A stretch of DNA of 64,000 bases from Alcaligenes sp. SDU_A2 (GTDB lineage Bacteria > Pseudomonadota > Gammaproteobacteria > Burkholderiales > Burkholderiaceae_B): the NCBI RefSeq assembly GCF_038237375.1, contig NZ_CP151273.1:1488001-1552000 (forward strand). The letters are read 5' to 3'. Made by a program: the position numbers and the translations under genes. Of this stretch, positions 1 to 8,040 are shown one piece after another. Numbering within the stretch: the stretch's first letter is position 1; each line of letters opens with the position of its first letter. The notes under the pieces were generated by a model that worked only from the letters and a program-made list of their open reading frames with translations, did no database searches and was not told the origin of the DNA.

Positions 1-349
1 TGGTTCATATCAGGTTCCTGTGCCGAAAAACATGGTAAACATACCGGTTCAAGCCTATGCAAAGTCGACTCAGGTTCTGGAGGCGTTCAAGCAACAGTGC
101 ATGCCCAGAATTAAGGCCTTCCGGCCCGAGATCGTCTTTTTTTCGGCAGGCTTTGATGCACACCGCGAGGATGAAATGGGACAGCTCAGTCTGGTAGAGG
201 CGGATTATGCCGAACTGACCACTGCGGTGGTCAAAGCCTGTGCGCCCAGTGCCGGCCAGCGTCTGGTCAGCATGCTCGAAGGCGGTTATGACGCATCCTC
301 TCTGGGACGCAGCGTGGTGGCGCATGTCCGGGCTATGGCCGGACTCTAG
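1..349 (+). CDS. Histone deacetylase-family hydrolase, C-terminal part
   Basis: This is the 3' end of a gene that begins before the window; the reading frame is open from base 2 and about 115 residues are visible. The segment FFSAGFDAHREDEMG followed by LEGGYD matches the conserved C-terminal motifs of the bacterial HDAC / acetoin-utilisation / acetylpolyamine amidohydrolase family, a zinc-dependent cytosolic deacylase family. The first Asp of SAGFDAH is normally a zinc ligand. The N-terminal catalytic His pair lies outside the window, so the substrate cannot be judged. It reads in the same direction as etfB, 80 bases upstream, with no obvious terminator between them. Confidence 0.85.
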   Translation, partial: GSYQVPVPKNMVNIPVQAYAKSTQVLEAFKQQCMPRIKAFRPEIVFFSAGFDAHREDEMGQLSLVEADYAELTTAVVKACAPSAGQRLVSMLEGGYDASSLGRSVVAHVRAMAGL

Positions 350-429
350 GCGAACCGTATTTTCGGTCAGTGGCCTGCTGCGCAAAACCAAGCATTATTT
401 CTATTCAAGATAGCATTGGAGAAAACTAA

Positions 430-1179
430 ATGAAGGTGTTAGTACCCGTGAAACGCGTGGTTGACTATAACGTCAAGGTGCGCGTGAAATCCGACCAGTC
501 CGGGGTGGATATCGCCAATGTCAAAATGTCCATGAATCCGTTCGACGAGATTGCCGTCGAAGAGGCGACGCGCCTGAAGGAAAGCGGAGCCGTGACAGAA
601 GTGGTGGCTGTGTCCTGCGGCGTGGCCCAGAGCCAGGAAACCCTGCGTACGGCACTGGCCATCGGCGCGGATCGCGCCGCTCTGGTGCAGACCGATGCCG
701 AACTGCAGCCGCTGGCCGTGGCCAAGCTGCTCAAGGCGGTCGTGGACAAAGAGCAGCCTTCCTTGGTGATTCTGGGCAAGCAGGCCATTGACGACGATGC
801 CAACCAGACCGGGCAGATGCTGGCCGCCTTGCTGGACTGGCCGCAAGCGACGTTTGCCAGCAAAGTGGAGCTGTCCGCGGACAGCGTGTCGGTCACGCGT
901 GAAGTGGACGGCGGCCTGGAAACCATCAAGCTTGCGCTGCCTGCCGTCATTACCACGGACTTGCGCCTGAACGAGCCGCGTTATGTGACGCTGCCCAACA
1001 TCATGAAGGCCAAGAAAAAAACGCTGGATACGCTGACACCCGAGGAGCTGGGCGTGGATGTGGCTCCGCGCATCAAGACCTTGAAGGTCAGCGAGCCGCC
1101 TGCACGCTCGGCCGGCATCATCGTGCCGGATGTGGCGACGCTGGTTGAAAAATTGAAGAATGAAGCGAAGGTGATCTAA
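430..1179 (+). CDS. etfB: Electron transfer flavoprotein subunit beta
   Basis: The 249-residue product has the usual length and opening ([17 protein letters not shown]) of ETF beta. The protein binds AMP and pairs with EtfA to form the FAD-containing ETF that takes electrons from acyl-CoA and other flavin dehydrogenases and passes them to ETF:ubiquinone oxidoreductase. The internal stretch [15 protein letters not shown] is the family signature around the AMP site. The start ATG follows a GGAG element. The stop codon is immediately followed by the etfA start codon, so translation is probably coupled. An acyl-CoA dehydrogenase gene lies just downstream. Confidence 0.97.
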   Translation: MKVLVPVKRVVDYNVKVRVKSDQSGVDIANVKMSMNPFDEIAVEEATRLKESGAVTEVVAVSCGVAQSQETLRTALAIGADRAALVQTDAELQPLAVAKLLKAVVDKEQPSLVILGKQAIDDDANQTGQMLAALLDWPQATFASKVELSADSVSVTREVDGGLETIKLALPAVITTDLRLNEPRYVTLPNIMKAKKKTLDTLTPEELGVDVAPRIKTLKVSEPPARSAGIIVPDVATLVEKLKNEAKVI

Positions 1180-2109
1180 ATGTCGATTCTTGTCATTGCC
1201 GAACACGACAATCAGCAGCTCAAGGCTGCAACCCTGAATGCCGTGGCTGCCGCCCAGAAAATCGGTGGCGATGTCCATGTGCTGGTAGCCGGCCACCAGG
1301 CCCGCGCCGTGGCCGATCAGGCGGCGCAGGTACAGGGCGTCGCCAAGGTGTTGCTGGCCGACGGCGCGGCGCTGGCCGATGGGCTGGCCGAAAACGTGGC
1401 AGCCCAGGTGCTGGCCGTGGCCTCCTCGTATGGTCATATCTTGTTCCCCGCTACGGCGTCGGGCAAGAACGTCGCGCCGCGCGTGGCCGCCAAGCTGGAT
1501 GTTGCCCAGGTGTCCGATATTTTGTCGGTGGAGTCGGCCGATACCTTCACGCGGCCCATCTACGCAGGCAATGCGATTGCCACCGTCCAGTCGGGCGACC
1601 CGGTCAAGGTCATTACTGTGCGTACTACTGCCTTCGATGCTGTCCCAGCACAAGGCGGCGGCGCGGCTATCGAAGAACTGTCCGCCGTGGCCGATTCGGG
1701 CCGTTCGGCTTTTGTCAGCCGCGAAGTCGCCAAAAGTGATCGTCCTGAACTGGCGGGTGCCGCTGTCGTGGTATCGGGTGGGCGTGGCCTGGGCAGCGCC
1801 GAGAATTTCAAGATGCTCGATGGCTTGGCCGACAAGCTGGGTGCCGCTCTGGGCGCATCGCGGGCCGCCGTGGATGCGGGCTATGCCCCTAACGATTGGC
1901 AGGTCGGCCAGACCGGCAAGATCGTGGCACCGCAACTGTACGTGGCCGTCGGTATTTCGGGAGCCATCCAGCATCTGGCGGGCATGAAGGACTCCAAGGT
2001 GATCGTGGCTATCAACAAAGACCCGGAAGCGCCTATTTTCGGCGTCGCCGATTATGGTTTGGTGGCGGATTTGTTTGAAGCCGTGCCAGAATTGGAAAAG
2101 GCACTGTAA
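1180..2109 (+). CDS. etfA: Electron transfer flavoprotein subunit alpha
   Basis: The product has 309 residues, typical of EtfA. The C-terminal FAD-binding domain is clear: [10 protein letters not shown] near residue 190, then [11 protein letters not shown] and [12 protein letters not shown], with NKDPEAPIF close to the end. It forms the ETF heterodimer with EtfB and carries the FAD that receives electrons from acyl-CoA dehydrogenases. The ATG directly abuts the etfB stop codon. A strong intrinsic terminator follows the gene, so etfBA appears to be its own transcription unit, apart from the dehydrogenase at 2297. Confidence 0.97.
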   Translation: MSILVIAEHDNQQLKAATLNAVAAAQKIGGDVHVLVAGHQARAVADQAAQVQGVAKVLLADGAALADGLAENVAAQVLAVASSYGHILFPATASGKNVAPRVAAKLDVAQVSDILSVESADTFTRPIYAGNAIATVQSGDPVKVITVRTTAFDAVPAQGGGAAIEELSAVADSGRSAFVSREVAKSDRPELAGAAVVVSGGRGLGSAENFKMLDGLADKLGAALGASRAAVDAGYAPNDWQVGQTGKIVAPQLYVAVGISGAIQHLAGMKDSKVIVAINKDPEAPIFGVADYGLVADLFEAVPELEKAL

Positions 2110-2117
2110 AAGCCCAC

Positions 2118-2153
2118 AAGCCTGCCGGCGATGTTGCCGGCAGGCTTTTTTTT
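2118..2153 (+). terminator. Intrinsic terminator after etfBA
   Basis: A 12-bp perfect stem (AAGCCTGCCGGC pairing with GCCGGCAGGCTT) with a 6-nt loop is followed by a run of T, eight bases after the etfA stop codon. Confidence 0.93.
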
Positions 2154-2296
2154 ACCCTTGATGCGCCTGCTGGCCGGGCGGGGTCAAGATAAAAGCTTCT
2201 CCGACAGCCGGCCTGTGCCGCACGGGGATTTTTCATTGCGTGTCCGGCGGGGCGCAGCATTGGCAGCGGCCTTGTCGTTTCTGTGTAGGAGTGTTC

Positions 2297-4117
2297 ATGA
2301 CGTATCGTGTTCCCACCCAAGACATCCGCTTTGTGCTGCAAGAACTTGCCGATCTGCCCGGTGTGCTGGCTTTGCCGGGGTTCGAGGAGTTTTCGGCCGA
2401 GCTGATCGATGCGATCATCGACGAGAACGCCCGTTTCGTCGAACAGGAAGTCGCTCCGCTCAACCGTGTCGGTGACGAGCAGGGGGCGCAGTGGCAGGAC
2501 GGTCAGGTCAAGACGGCCCCCGGTTTCAAGAAGGCGTTCGAGGAGTTTTCCAAGGCGGGTTGGCAGGGCCTGCAGCACGAACCCGAACTGGGTGGTCAGG
2601 GCTTGCCCAAACTGATTGGTGCGGTGGCCGGTGAAAACATCAATGCCGCCAATCTGGCGTTTTCCTTGTGCCCTTTGTTGACCGATGGCGTGATCGAGGC
2701 CTTGTCTTTAGTGGGCACCCCTGAACAGAAAAAGCGCTTTCTGCCGGCGTTGTTAGAAGGCCGCTGGACCGGCACCATGAACCTGACCGAACCGCAGGCG
2801 GGATCGGATCTGGCACAGGTCAGCAGTCGCGCCGTGCGCCAGGCGGACGGCAGCTACAGGCTGAGCGGGCAGAAAATATTCATTACTTACGGCGAGCATG
2901 ATCTGGCCGAAAATATTATCCATCTGGTGCTGGCGCGCACGCCGGACGCACCGGCGGGCGTCAAAGGGATTTCCTTGTTCATCGTGCCCAAGTTCCTGGT
3001 CAAGGACGATGGCTCTTTGGGCGCACGCAACGATGTCTGGTGTGCTTCGCTGGAGCATAAGCTGGGCATACACGGCAGCCCGACGGCGGTGCTGTTGTAC
3101 GGCTCGGGCAAGGGCGAGGCAGGCGAGGGCGCGGTGGGCTACCTGGTGGGCCAAGAAAATCATGGTCTGCAATATATGTTCATCATGATGAATGCCGCTC
3201 GCTACGCGGTCGGTCTGCAGGGCGTGGCTGTTGCCGAGCGTGCTTTGCAGCAGGCCCAGGCCTATGCTCAGGAGCGTATTCAGGGCGCCCCGCTTGCCGG
3301 TGGCAAGCAGCCGGTGTCCATCGCTCACCACCCGGATGTGCAGCGCATGTTGTTGCAGATGCGTGCCCTGACCGAAGGAGCGCGGGCGTTAGCCTATTTT
3401 GCGGCCGGTATCAACGACAAGGCCCATCACGGCACGGACGAATCGCGCCGCAAGCGATACCAGGCCCTGTACGAGTTCTTGGTGCCAGTGGTCAAGGGCT
3501 TTAGCACCGAAATGTCTGTGGAGGTGGCGTCGCTGGGTGTGCAGGTGCATGGCGGCATGGGCTTTATCGAGGAAACCGGCGCTGCGCAGCACTATCGTGA
3601 CGCACGTATTCTGCCCATCTATGAAGGCACGACGGCAATTCAGGCCAACGACTTCATCGGCCGGAAGGTGCTGCGTGATGCCGGCACGGTCATCCAGGCG
3701 CTGTCGCCGCAGTTGGAGGAAACGATTGCGCGTCTGCGCCAACGCGCCGACCAGTCCGAAGAACACGGCACGGCGTTGAACCTGATTGCCGATCGCCTGG
3801 AGGGAGGCATGCAGAATGTCGAGCTGGCGGCCACCTTTACCTTAATGAATGCCCAGCAGAACCTGCCGGCCGTGTTTTTGGGCAGTGTGCCGTTTCTGAT
3901 GTTGGCCGGTTATGTATTGTCTGGTTGGCAGATGGCGCGCGCCGCCTTGGTGGCCGAGGCCGCCTTGTCCCAGGGCAGCCAGGATGTGTTTTTGCGCCGC
4001 AAGCTGGCGACCAGCGTGTTCTACGCCAGTCATATTCTGCCGCGCGGCGATGCGCTGGCCTTGTCGATCTCGGACGGGCTGGATCTGGCACCGTATTTGT
4101 CGGCCGATCTTTTGTAA
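2297..4117 (+). CDS. Acyl-CoA dehydrogenase (DmdC-like long type)
   Basis: The 606-residue flavoprotein belongs to the long acyl-CoA dehydrogenases with an extra C-terminal domain (the family that includes 3-methylmercaptopropionyl-CoA dehydrogenase). The N-terminus MTYRVPTQDIRFVLQEL, the FAD-contact segment TEPQAGSDL near residue 163 and the C-terminal catalytic-domain segment GGMGFIEETGAAQHYRDARI with IYEGTT support this. I chose ATG 2297 because AGGAG lies at 2286-2290; an in-frame start at 2240 has no such site. It would oxidise an acyl-CoA to the enoyl-CoA and pass electrons to the ETF encoded just upstream. The substrate is not known; many proteins of this type act on general fatty acyl-CoAs. 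Confidence 0.92.
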   Translation: MTYRVPTQDIRFVLQELADLPGVLALPGFEEFSAELIDAIIDENARFVEQEVAPLNRVGDEQGAQWQDGQVKTAPGFKKAFEEFSKAGWQGLQHEPELGGQGLPKLIGAVAGENINAANLAFSLCPLLTDGVIEALSLVGTPEQKKRFLPALLEGRWTGTMNLTEPQAGSDLAQVSSRAVRQADGSYRLSGQKIFITYGEHDLAENIIHLVLARTPDAPAGVKGISLFIVPKFLVKDDGSLGARNDVWCASLEHKLGIHGSPTAVLLYGSGKGEAGEGAVGYLVGQENHGLQYMFIMMNAARYAVGLQGVAVAERALQQAQAYAQERIQGAPLAGGKQPVSIAHHPDVQRMLLQMRALTEGARALAYFAAGINDKAHHGTDESRRKRYQALYEFLVPVVKGFSTEMSVEVASLGVQVHGGMGFIEETGAAQHYRDARILPIYEGTTAIQANDFIGRKVLRDAGTVIQALSPQLEETIARLRQRADQSEEHGTALNLIADRLEGGMQNVELAATFTLMNAQQNLPAVFLGSVPFLMLAGYVLSGWQMARAALVAEAALSQGSQDVFLRRKLATSVFYASHILPRGDALALSISDGLDLAPYLSADLL

Positions 4118-4193
4118 AGCAGGCGTCAGCGGGGGAGCTTTCAAGTTCCTCGCCTGCGTTCAGCATAGCTATATGTATATAAGCAATGGCTAT

Positions 4194-4222
4194 TTGAATT
4201 GAGTCTCTTATGCTGACAAAAT
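4194..4222 (+). promoter_or_regulatory. Candidate sigma70 promoter for the peroxiredoxin gene
   Basis: TTGAAT (4194-4199) and CAAAAT (4217-4222) are separated by 17 bp, about 70 bp before the peroxiredoxin start. No second copy or clear OxyR site is seen. This is a pattern match only. Confidence 0.4.
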
Positions 4223-4293
4223 CTATCCCATCATCTTACTGATCGGATTCGCCGATCTTTCCAACGCCGGCTTATCCAGCAAGGGAGCACACA

Positions 4294-4935
4294 ATGGCAA
4301 CATTACGTCTGGGCGATACCGCCCCTGATTTCGAGCAGAAATCTTCGGTTGGCACCATCAAATTCCACGACTTCCTGGGCAATAGCTGGGGCGTGCTGTT
4401 CTCGCACCCCGCCGACTTTACCCCCGTCTGCACCACCGAGCTGGGCTACACCGCCAAGCTGGCCGACGAGTTCGCCAAGCGCAACGTGAAGGTGTTGGCT
4501 GTTTCCGTGGACGATGTCGATTCCCACAATCAGTGGATCAGCGATATCAACGACACACAGAAAACAACGGTCAACTTCCCCATCCTGGCCGACGACGACC
4601 GCAAGGTGGCGGATCTGTACGACATGATCCATCCCAACGCCAGCACTACTGCCACCGTGCGTTCGGTGTTCATCATTGATCCGGCCAAGAAGGTGCGTCT
4701 GGTCATTACCTACCCTGCCAGCACAGGCCGTAATTTCAACGAGATTTTGCGCGTCATCGATTCGCTGCAATTGACCGACAGCCACAGCGTGGCCACGCCC
4801 GTGAACTGGGAGGATGGCGACGATGTCATCATCGTTCCTAGCCTGAAAGACCCCGAGGTCCTGAAGCAGAAGTTCCCCAAGGGTTACACCGAAATCCGTC
4901 CTTACCTGCGTGTGACGCCTCAGCCGAACAAGTAA
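4294..4935 (+). CDS. 1-Cys peroxiredoxin (Prx6 type)
   Basis: The 213-residue protein has the Prx6-group layout: a thioredoxin-fold core with HPADFTPVCTTELG, where Cys46 is the peroxidatic cysteine, and a long C-terminal extension (NWEDGDDVIIVPSL and FPKGYTEIRPYLR). Cys46 is the only cysteine in the chain, so there is no resolving cysteine and the enzyme needs an external thiol reductant. It should reduce hydrogen peroxide and alkyl hydroperoxides in the cytosol. The start is preceded by AAGGGAG. The gene stands alone between a candidate promoter and a strong terminator. Confidence 0.95.
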   Translation: MATLRLGDTAPDFEQKSSVGTIKFHDFLGNSWGVLFSHPADFTPVCTTELGYTAKLADEFAKRNVKVLAVSVDDVDSHNQWISDINDTQKTTVNFPILADDDRKVADLYDMIHPNASTTATVRSVFIIDPAKKVRLVITYPASTGRNFNEILRVIDSLQLTDSHSVATPVNWEDGDDVIIVPSLKDPEVLKQKFPKGYTEIRPYLRVTPQPNK

Positions 4936-4959
4936 ATCGGCGCTGCGTTCATTGCCAAG

Positions 4960-4996
4960 CCCCGCGACCTTTACAGGCGCGGGGTTTTTGTTTTTC
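4960..4996 (+). terminator. Intrinsic terminator after the peroxiredoxin gene
   Basis: The stem CCCCGCG / CGCGGGG is followed by TTTTTGTTTTT, 25 bases after the stop codon. Confidence 0.9.
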
Positions 4997-5188
4997 AGTT
5001 TTCATGCAAGGCCGATGGGCAGGTGTCTGGTCAAGGAGTGTGGGTACTGAGCTTTGTTTCTGAAAGGGAAACGGGGCAGCTGTCCTGGCTTGCGGGCCAG
5101 GACCGGCGTAGGCAAGGACGCCAGGCCATATCGATGCGGGCGCGTATTTTGTACTCGTGGGGCATAAGCAACAAGGCGTGGTAAACGC

Positions 5189-5236
5189 TTGCCTGGTATG
5201 CTGTTATTAAGTACAGTGCTGTATAAGAAAACAGTA
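5189..5236 (+). promoter_or_regulatory. SOS promoter: tandem LexA boxes over -10 and start region
   Basis: Two copies of the LexA operator core CTGT-N8-ACAG lie head to tail: CTGT TATTAAGT ACAG at 5201-5216 and CTGT ATAAGAAA ACAG at 5219-5234. As 20-bp boxes (5199-5218 and 5217-5236) they abut and share two bases. A candidate promoter has TTGCCT at 5189-5194, a 17-bp spacer and TACAGT at 5212-5217. Box 1 then covers the -10 element and box 2 the likely start point near 5224. The second box ends 15 bases before the start codon of the small gene at 5251. Both cores match the enterobacterial/betaproteobacterial LexA consensus exactly. Confidence 0.8.
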
Positions 5237-5250
5237 ATCAGGAGACTGCT

Positions 5251-5442
5251 ATGTCCCGCCCAAACCGTCATTCGCCAGCTGCTTTGCCCGCCCGCCACCG
5301 GACTGCCGTCCGCAAGGTAGGGCGCAGCCCTTTTCCGACTCAACTTTCTTTGCGCTCCAAAGTACTGGATGTATGCCTGGTGGCGGTGTGGGGGGCAACA
5401 ATTCCGGGACTGCTCTGGCTGGGCAGCATGGGCGGGTTCTAG
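5251..5442 (+). CDS. Small SOS-regulated single-span membrane protein (63 aa), function unknown
   Basis: The gene encodes 63 residues. Residues 1-37 are hydrophilic and strongly basic (about nine Arg/Lys plus His). Residues 38-58 (VLDVCLVAVWGATIPGLLWLG) form one predicted membrane span, followed by a short tail, so an N-in, C-out topology is expected. CAGGAGA lies five bases before the ATG. I do not recognise the family. The tandem LexA operators immediately upstream imply tight SOS control. Its size and topology resemble known SOS-induced membrane peptides such as the division inhibitor SidA or the toxin TisB, but I see no sequence match to either, so a division-inhibitor or toxin role is only an inference. 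It converges on lplA with seven bases between the stop codons. Confidence 0.68.
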   Translation: MSRPNRHSPAALPARHRTAVRKVGRSPFPTQLSLRSKVLDVCLVAVWGATIPGLLWLGSMGGF

Positions 5443-5449
5443 GCATGCC

Positions 5450-6220
5450 TTACGGGACGATGTTCGTCCATTCGGACGTCAGAAATCGATCCTGCGCAAG
5501 CTGCTGTGCGCGTGCCAGCGTAGCCTCATTCAAGGCTACCTGCTTCAGGGGCGCTTGTTGGCGAAAGGTGGCCAGCATGGCTTCGATCACGGCTTCGCGG
5601 CTCATCCCGGTCTGGCTGCGCAAAGGGTCGACGCGTTTTTTGGCGCTGGTCGTGCCTTTGTCCGACAGTTTTTCTTTGCCGATGCGCAGCACATCCAGCA
5701 TCTTGTCTGCATCAATGTCGTACGCCATCGTCACATGATGCAGAACGGCATTGCCTCGTCTTGCCTGCGCGGCTCCGCCTATTTTGCCGCCCGCGCTCGT
5801 AATGTCGTTCAGGGGTTGATACCAGGCATCTATGCCCAAGCCGCGCAATGCGTCTACGACCCAGGAGTCCAGAAACTCGTAAGATTCCTGAAATGTCATG
5901 CCGGTAACAAACGGCAGCGGCATGCTTAACGAATAGGTAATGGTGTTGCCAGGCTCGATGAACATGGCACCGCCGCCGCTGATGCGGCGCACTACTTTAA
6001 TGCCGTGCCGGTGTGCACCTTCGTAGTCTATTTCGTTGCGCAGCGATTGAAACCGGCCTATGACGACAGCGGCCTCCTGCCATTCCCAGATGCGCAGTGT
6101 GGGCGCGCGCAGGCCGTCGCTGACCTCCTGGGTAATGACATCGTCCAGCGCCATATGCAGGGCGGCTGGTTGCGGGCCGGTATGAATCAGCTCCCAGGAC
6201 AACTGGCTCCATTTGTTCAT
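5450..6220 (-). CDS. lplA: Lipoate-protein ligase, catalytic subunit
   Basis: The 256-residue protein has the catalytic (large) domain of lipoate-protein ligases: RRISGGGAMF (residues 78-87), the substrate-adenylate loop, and GGKIGGAAQARRGNAVLHH with the likely catalytic Lys146. It would activate lipoate to lipoyl-AMP and attach it to lipoyl domains of 2-oxoacid dehydrogenases and the glycine cleavage H protein. The accessory C-terminal domain of one-piece LplA (E. coli, about 340 residues) is missing here and is supplied by the separate upstream gene, whose stop overlaps this start as ATGA. A related octanoyl- or lipoyl-transferase function cannot be excluded from sequence alone. Confidence 0.85.
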   Translation of the reverse strand: MNKWSQLSWELIHTGPQPAALHMALDDVITQEVSDGLRAPTLRIWEWQEAAVVIGRFQSLRNEIDYEGAHRHGIKVVRRISGGGAMFIEPGNTITYSLSMPLPFVTGMTFQESYEFLDSWVVDALRGLGIDAWYQPLNDITSAGGKIGGAAQARRGNAVLHHVTMAYDIDADKMLDVLRIGKEKLSDKGTTSAKKRVDPLRSQTGMSREAVIEAMLATFRQQAPLKQVALNEATLARAQQLAQDRFLTSEWTNIVP

Positions 6221-6492
6221 GCCAGGGCCCTCCGCACCACAATGCCGATGGCTTGGGGCGTCACGCCGAACATATCGATATCTTGTGGCAGGGTGCGGCT
6301 GATATGCGCCGCTATTTCTTCGGCGCTGCTGTGTATGGATAGGCCGGCCAGAGCCTTGTTCATCATGCTTAGAGCTTCCGGCGGTTCCAGGAAAAAGTCG
6401 CCGCTTAGCTGGGCTTGTTCGATACGGCCGCCCTCGACGCTCAGGTCCACGACGACCAGCTTTCCACCTGGAACTTTATATTCGGCATGCAT
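6217..6492 (-). CDS. lplB: Lipoate-protein ligase accessory subunit (LplB-like)
   Basis: The 91-residue protein starts MHAEYKVPGGKLV and contains LSGDFFLEP, the pattern of the lipoate-ligase accessory domain (the C-terminal domain of E. coli LplA; a separate LplB in Thermoplasma). In the archaeal system this subunit is needed for the adenylation step. The gene lies directly upstream of lplA with a 4-bp ATGA overlap, which argues for equimolar, translationally coupled subunits. An AGAGAA element precedes the ATG. It diverges from rplS across a 267-bp intergenic region. Confidence 0.8.
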   Translation of the reverse strand: MHAEYKVPGGKLVVVDLSVEGGRIEQAQLSGDFFLEPPEALSMMNKALAGLSIHSSAEEIAAHISRTLPQDIDMFGVTPQAIGIVVRRALA

Positions 6493-6644
6493 AGTGTTCT
6501 CTGTGTTTCTGGATATAGGCCGCCGTGCGCAGCAACCTTTGTTGGATTGTCCTGACTGGCGCAGCTTCTGTGCCGACGCCGGTTGTGCCGTATATTAACG
6601 CAGTTAAACGCCTGTCGTGCTAGGGCGACACGGGTGCAGGGCGC

Positions 6645-6674
6645 TTGTGGAGCCAAGGGGTTTGGTGATAGAAT
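6645..6674 (+). promoter_or_regulatory. Candidate promoter for rplS
   Basis: TTGTGG (6645-6650), an 18-bp spacer and TAGAAT (6669-6674, five of six matches to TATAAT) lie about 85 bp before the rplS start. This fits rplS having its own promoter here, since the usual upstream partners are absent. Confidence 0.5.
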
Positions 6675-6759
6675 TTTTGGCTTAACCTTTGTTTTTCATC
6701 CTCTTTCAGCGCTGTTTTTTTCGATTGTTGCGGCTGATACGATGATTTTGGAGTCAATC

Positions 6760-7134
6760 GTGGATTTGATCGCTATTCTTGAGCAAGAAGAAATCCAGCG
6801 CCTGACCGGTGGCAAGCTGCCTCCCGAGTTCGGTCCTGGTGACACCGTTGTCGTTAACGTGAACGTGGTTGAAGGTACGCGCAAGCGCGTCCAGGCCTAC
6901 GAAGGCGTGGTCATCGGTCGTCGTAATCGCGGCCTGAACTCCTCGTTCATCGTTCGCAAGATTTCTTCCGGCGAAGCCGTCGAGCGTACGTTCCAGCTGT
7001 ATTCCCCGCAGATCGCCAGCATCGAAGTCAAGCGCCGTGGCGCTGTGCGTCGTGCTAAACTGTACTATCTGCGCGAACGCTCGGGCAAAGCCGCTCGCAT
7101 CAAAGAAAAACTCGTTCGTCGTTCGGGCAATTAA
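6760..7134 (+). CDS. rplS: 50S ribosomal protein L19
   Basis: The 124-residue basic protein matches L19 throughout: [10 protein letters not shown] at the start, [29 protein letters not shown], then [24 protein letters not shown] and [16 protein letters not shown]19 sits at the 30S-50S interface. I place the start at GTG 6760, which gives M-D-LIAILEQ as in relatives and has TGGAG seven bases upstream; an in-frame ATG at 6742 lacks a ribosome site. In most bacteria rplS closes an rpsP-rimM-trmD-rplS operon. Here the upstream neighbour is the divergent lplBA pair. Confidence 0.97.
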   Translation: MDLIAILEQEEIQRLTGGKLPPEFGPGDTVVVNVNVVEGTRKRVQAYEGVVIGRRNRGLNSSFIVRKISSGEAVERTFQLYSPQIASIEVKRRGAVRRAKLYYLRERSGKAARIKEKLVRRSGN

Positions 7135-7156
7135 TTCCCGGCGATTTGCGATGCAA

Positions 7157-7185
7157 AGGCACCCAAGCGGGTGCCTTTGTTTTTA
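7157..7185 (+). terminator. Intrinsic terminator after rplS
   Basis: GGCACCC / GGGTGCC stem with loop AAGC, followed by TTTGTTTTT, about 25 bases after the rplS stop. It argues against upstream in-frame starts for the next gene. Confidence 0.88.
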
Positions 7186-7195
7186 TGTGAGCACG

Positions 7196-7948
7196 ATGCC
7201 GACCTCTATCATCAAGCCTGATCGCAGGCCTGTCATCGTTCCAGGATTCGATCCTCGCAGCCAGCCTCTGGTGGCTATGGAGCCTTTGCCTGGATTGCCT
7301 TTGCAGGCGCTGCAGCTCGATTTCATGCGTAGCGCGTTCAGCCAGCCTGTCCAGTGGCAGGTCGAGCCGGTTTTCCGTGGCTCGTTCTATCCCGAGTTTC
7401 TACCCGAATCGGTCAATATACGTGCGGCTGTCTGCATTGGCGTCATACAACGCCCGGACGGCCCGGCCGTTATTTTTACCCGGCGTGCCAAGCATCTACA
7501 TAACCACGCGGGGCAGATCAGCTTTCCCGGCGGTCGTATCGAAGCATCCGATCTTGGGCCGGTTCAGGCGGCCTTGCGGGAAACGCAGGAAGAAATCGGC
7601 ATTGAACCGCGCTTTGTGCGCTATCTGGGCCAGCATCCGATCTTTGTCACCAATACGCAGTTTGCCATGCGCCCCATCATAGGCGAACTGCAGGCGGGGT
7701 TTACGGTCGTGCCCGACAAGGCCGAAGTCGCTGAAGTATTTGAAGTTCCCTTGGCTGTCCTGCTGGACCCGCAGCGCCATCAGTTGCACCATGCCACCTT
7801 GCCCGATGGCACCCAGCGCCAGTACTTTTCTATCCCTTGGGGGCCGTACTTCATCTGGGGAGCCACCGCCGTACTGGTGCGCAACGTGTACCACCATTTG
7901 TCTGCGGCCTGGAGTCAGTTGTCGGCCGGTGGAGACATGAAGCGCTAG
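7196..7948 (+). CDS. CoA pyrophosphatase, Nudix family (NudL-like)
   Basis: The 250-residue protein carries the UPF0035/NudL signature, with TRRAKHLHNHAGQISFPGG running straight into the Nudix box (GGRIEASD followed by ALRETQEEIGI, where the REXXEE core provides metal ligands). Members hydrolyse CoA and its derivatives to 3',5'-ADP and 4'-phosphopantetheine. The start is taken at ATG 7196, just past the rplS terminator; a GTG at 7187 is an alternative and neither has a strong ribosome site. The gene converges on rsgA. Confidence 0.88.
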   Translation: MPTSIIKPDRRPVIVPGFDPRSQPLVAMEPLPGLPLQALQLDFMRSAFSQPVQWQVEPVFRGSFYPEFLPESVNIRAAVCIGVIQRPDGPAVIFTRRAKHLHNHAGQISFPGGRIEASDLGPVQAALRETQEEIGIEPRFVRYLGQHPIFVTNTQFAMRPIIGELQAGFTVVPDKAEVAEVFEVPLAVLLDPQRHQLHHATLPDGTQRQYFSIPWGPYFIWGATAVLVRNVYHHLSAAWSQLSAGGDMKR

Positions 7949-8012
7949 CCCAGGCAGGGATGACGTCGGTCCCGGCGGGATCGGCCTGGGCCGAGCGGAT
8001 GTCGGCAGTCAG

Positions 8013-8040
8013 AGCCGCGCTCAGTAGCGCGGCTTGTTTT
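8013..8040 (+). terminator. Terminator after the Nudix gene
   Basis: AGCCGCGC / GCGCGGCT hairpin followed by TGTTTT. It overlaps the 3' end of the converging rsgA gene. Confidence 0.65.

Noticed and set aside
4165-4194. ATAG/CTAT repeats before the peroxiredoxin gene, like an OxyR site
   Set aside because: The four tetrads are not at the required 7-bp spacing; only outer ATAGC/GCTAT match.
5002-5343. 113-codon minus-strand frame across the SOS promoter
   Set aside because: It overlaps the LexA boxes and the small gene, lacks a ribosome site and resembles no family.
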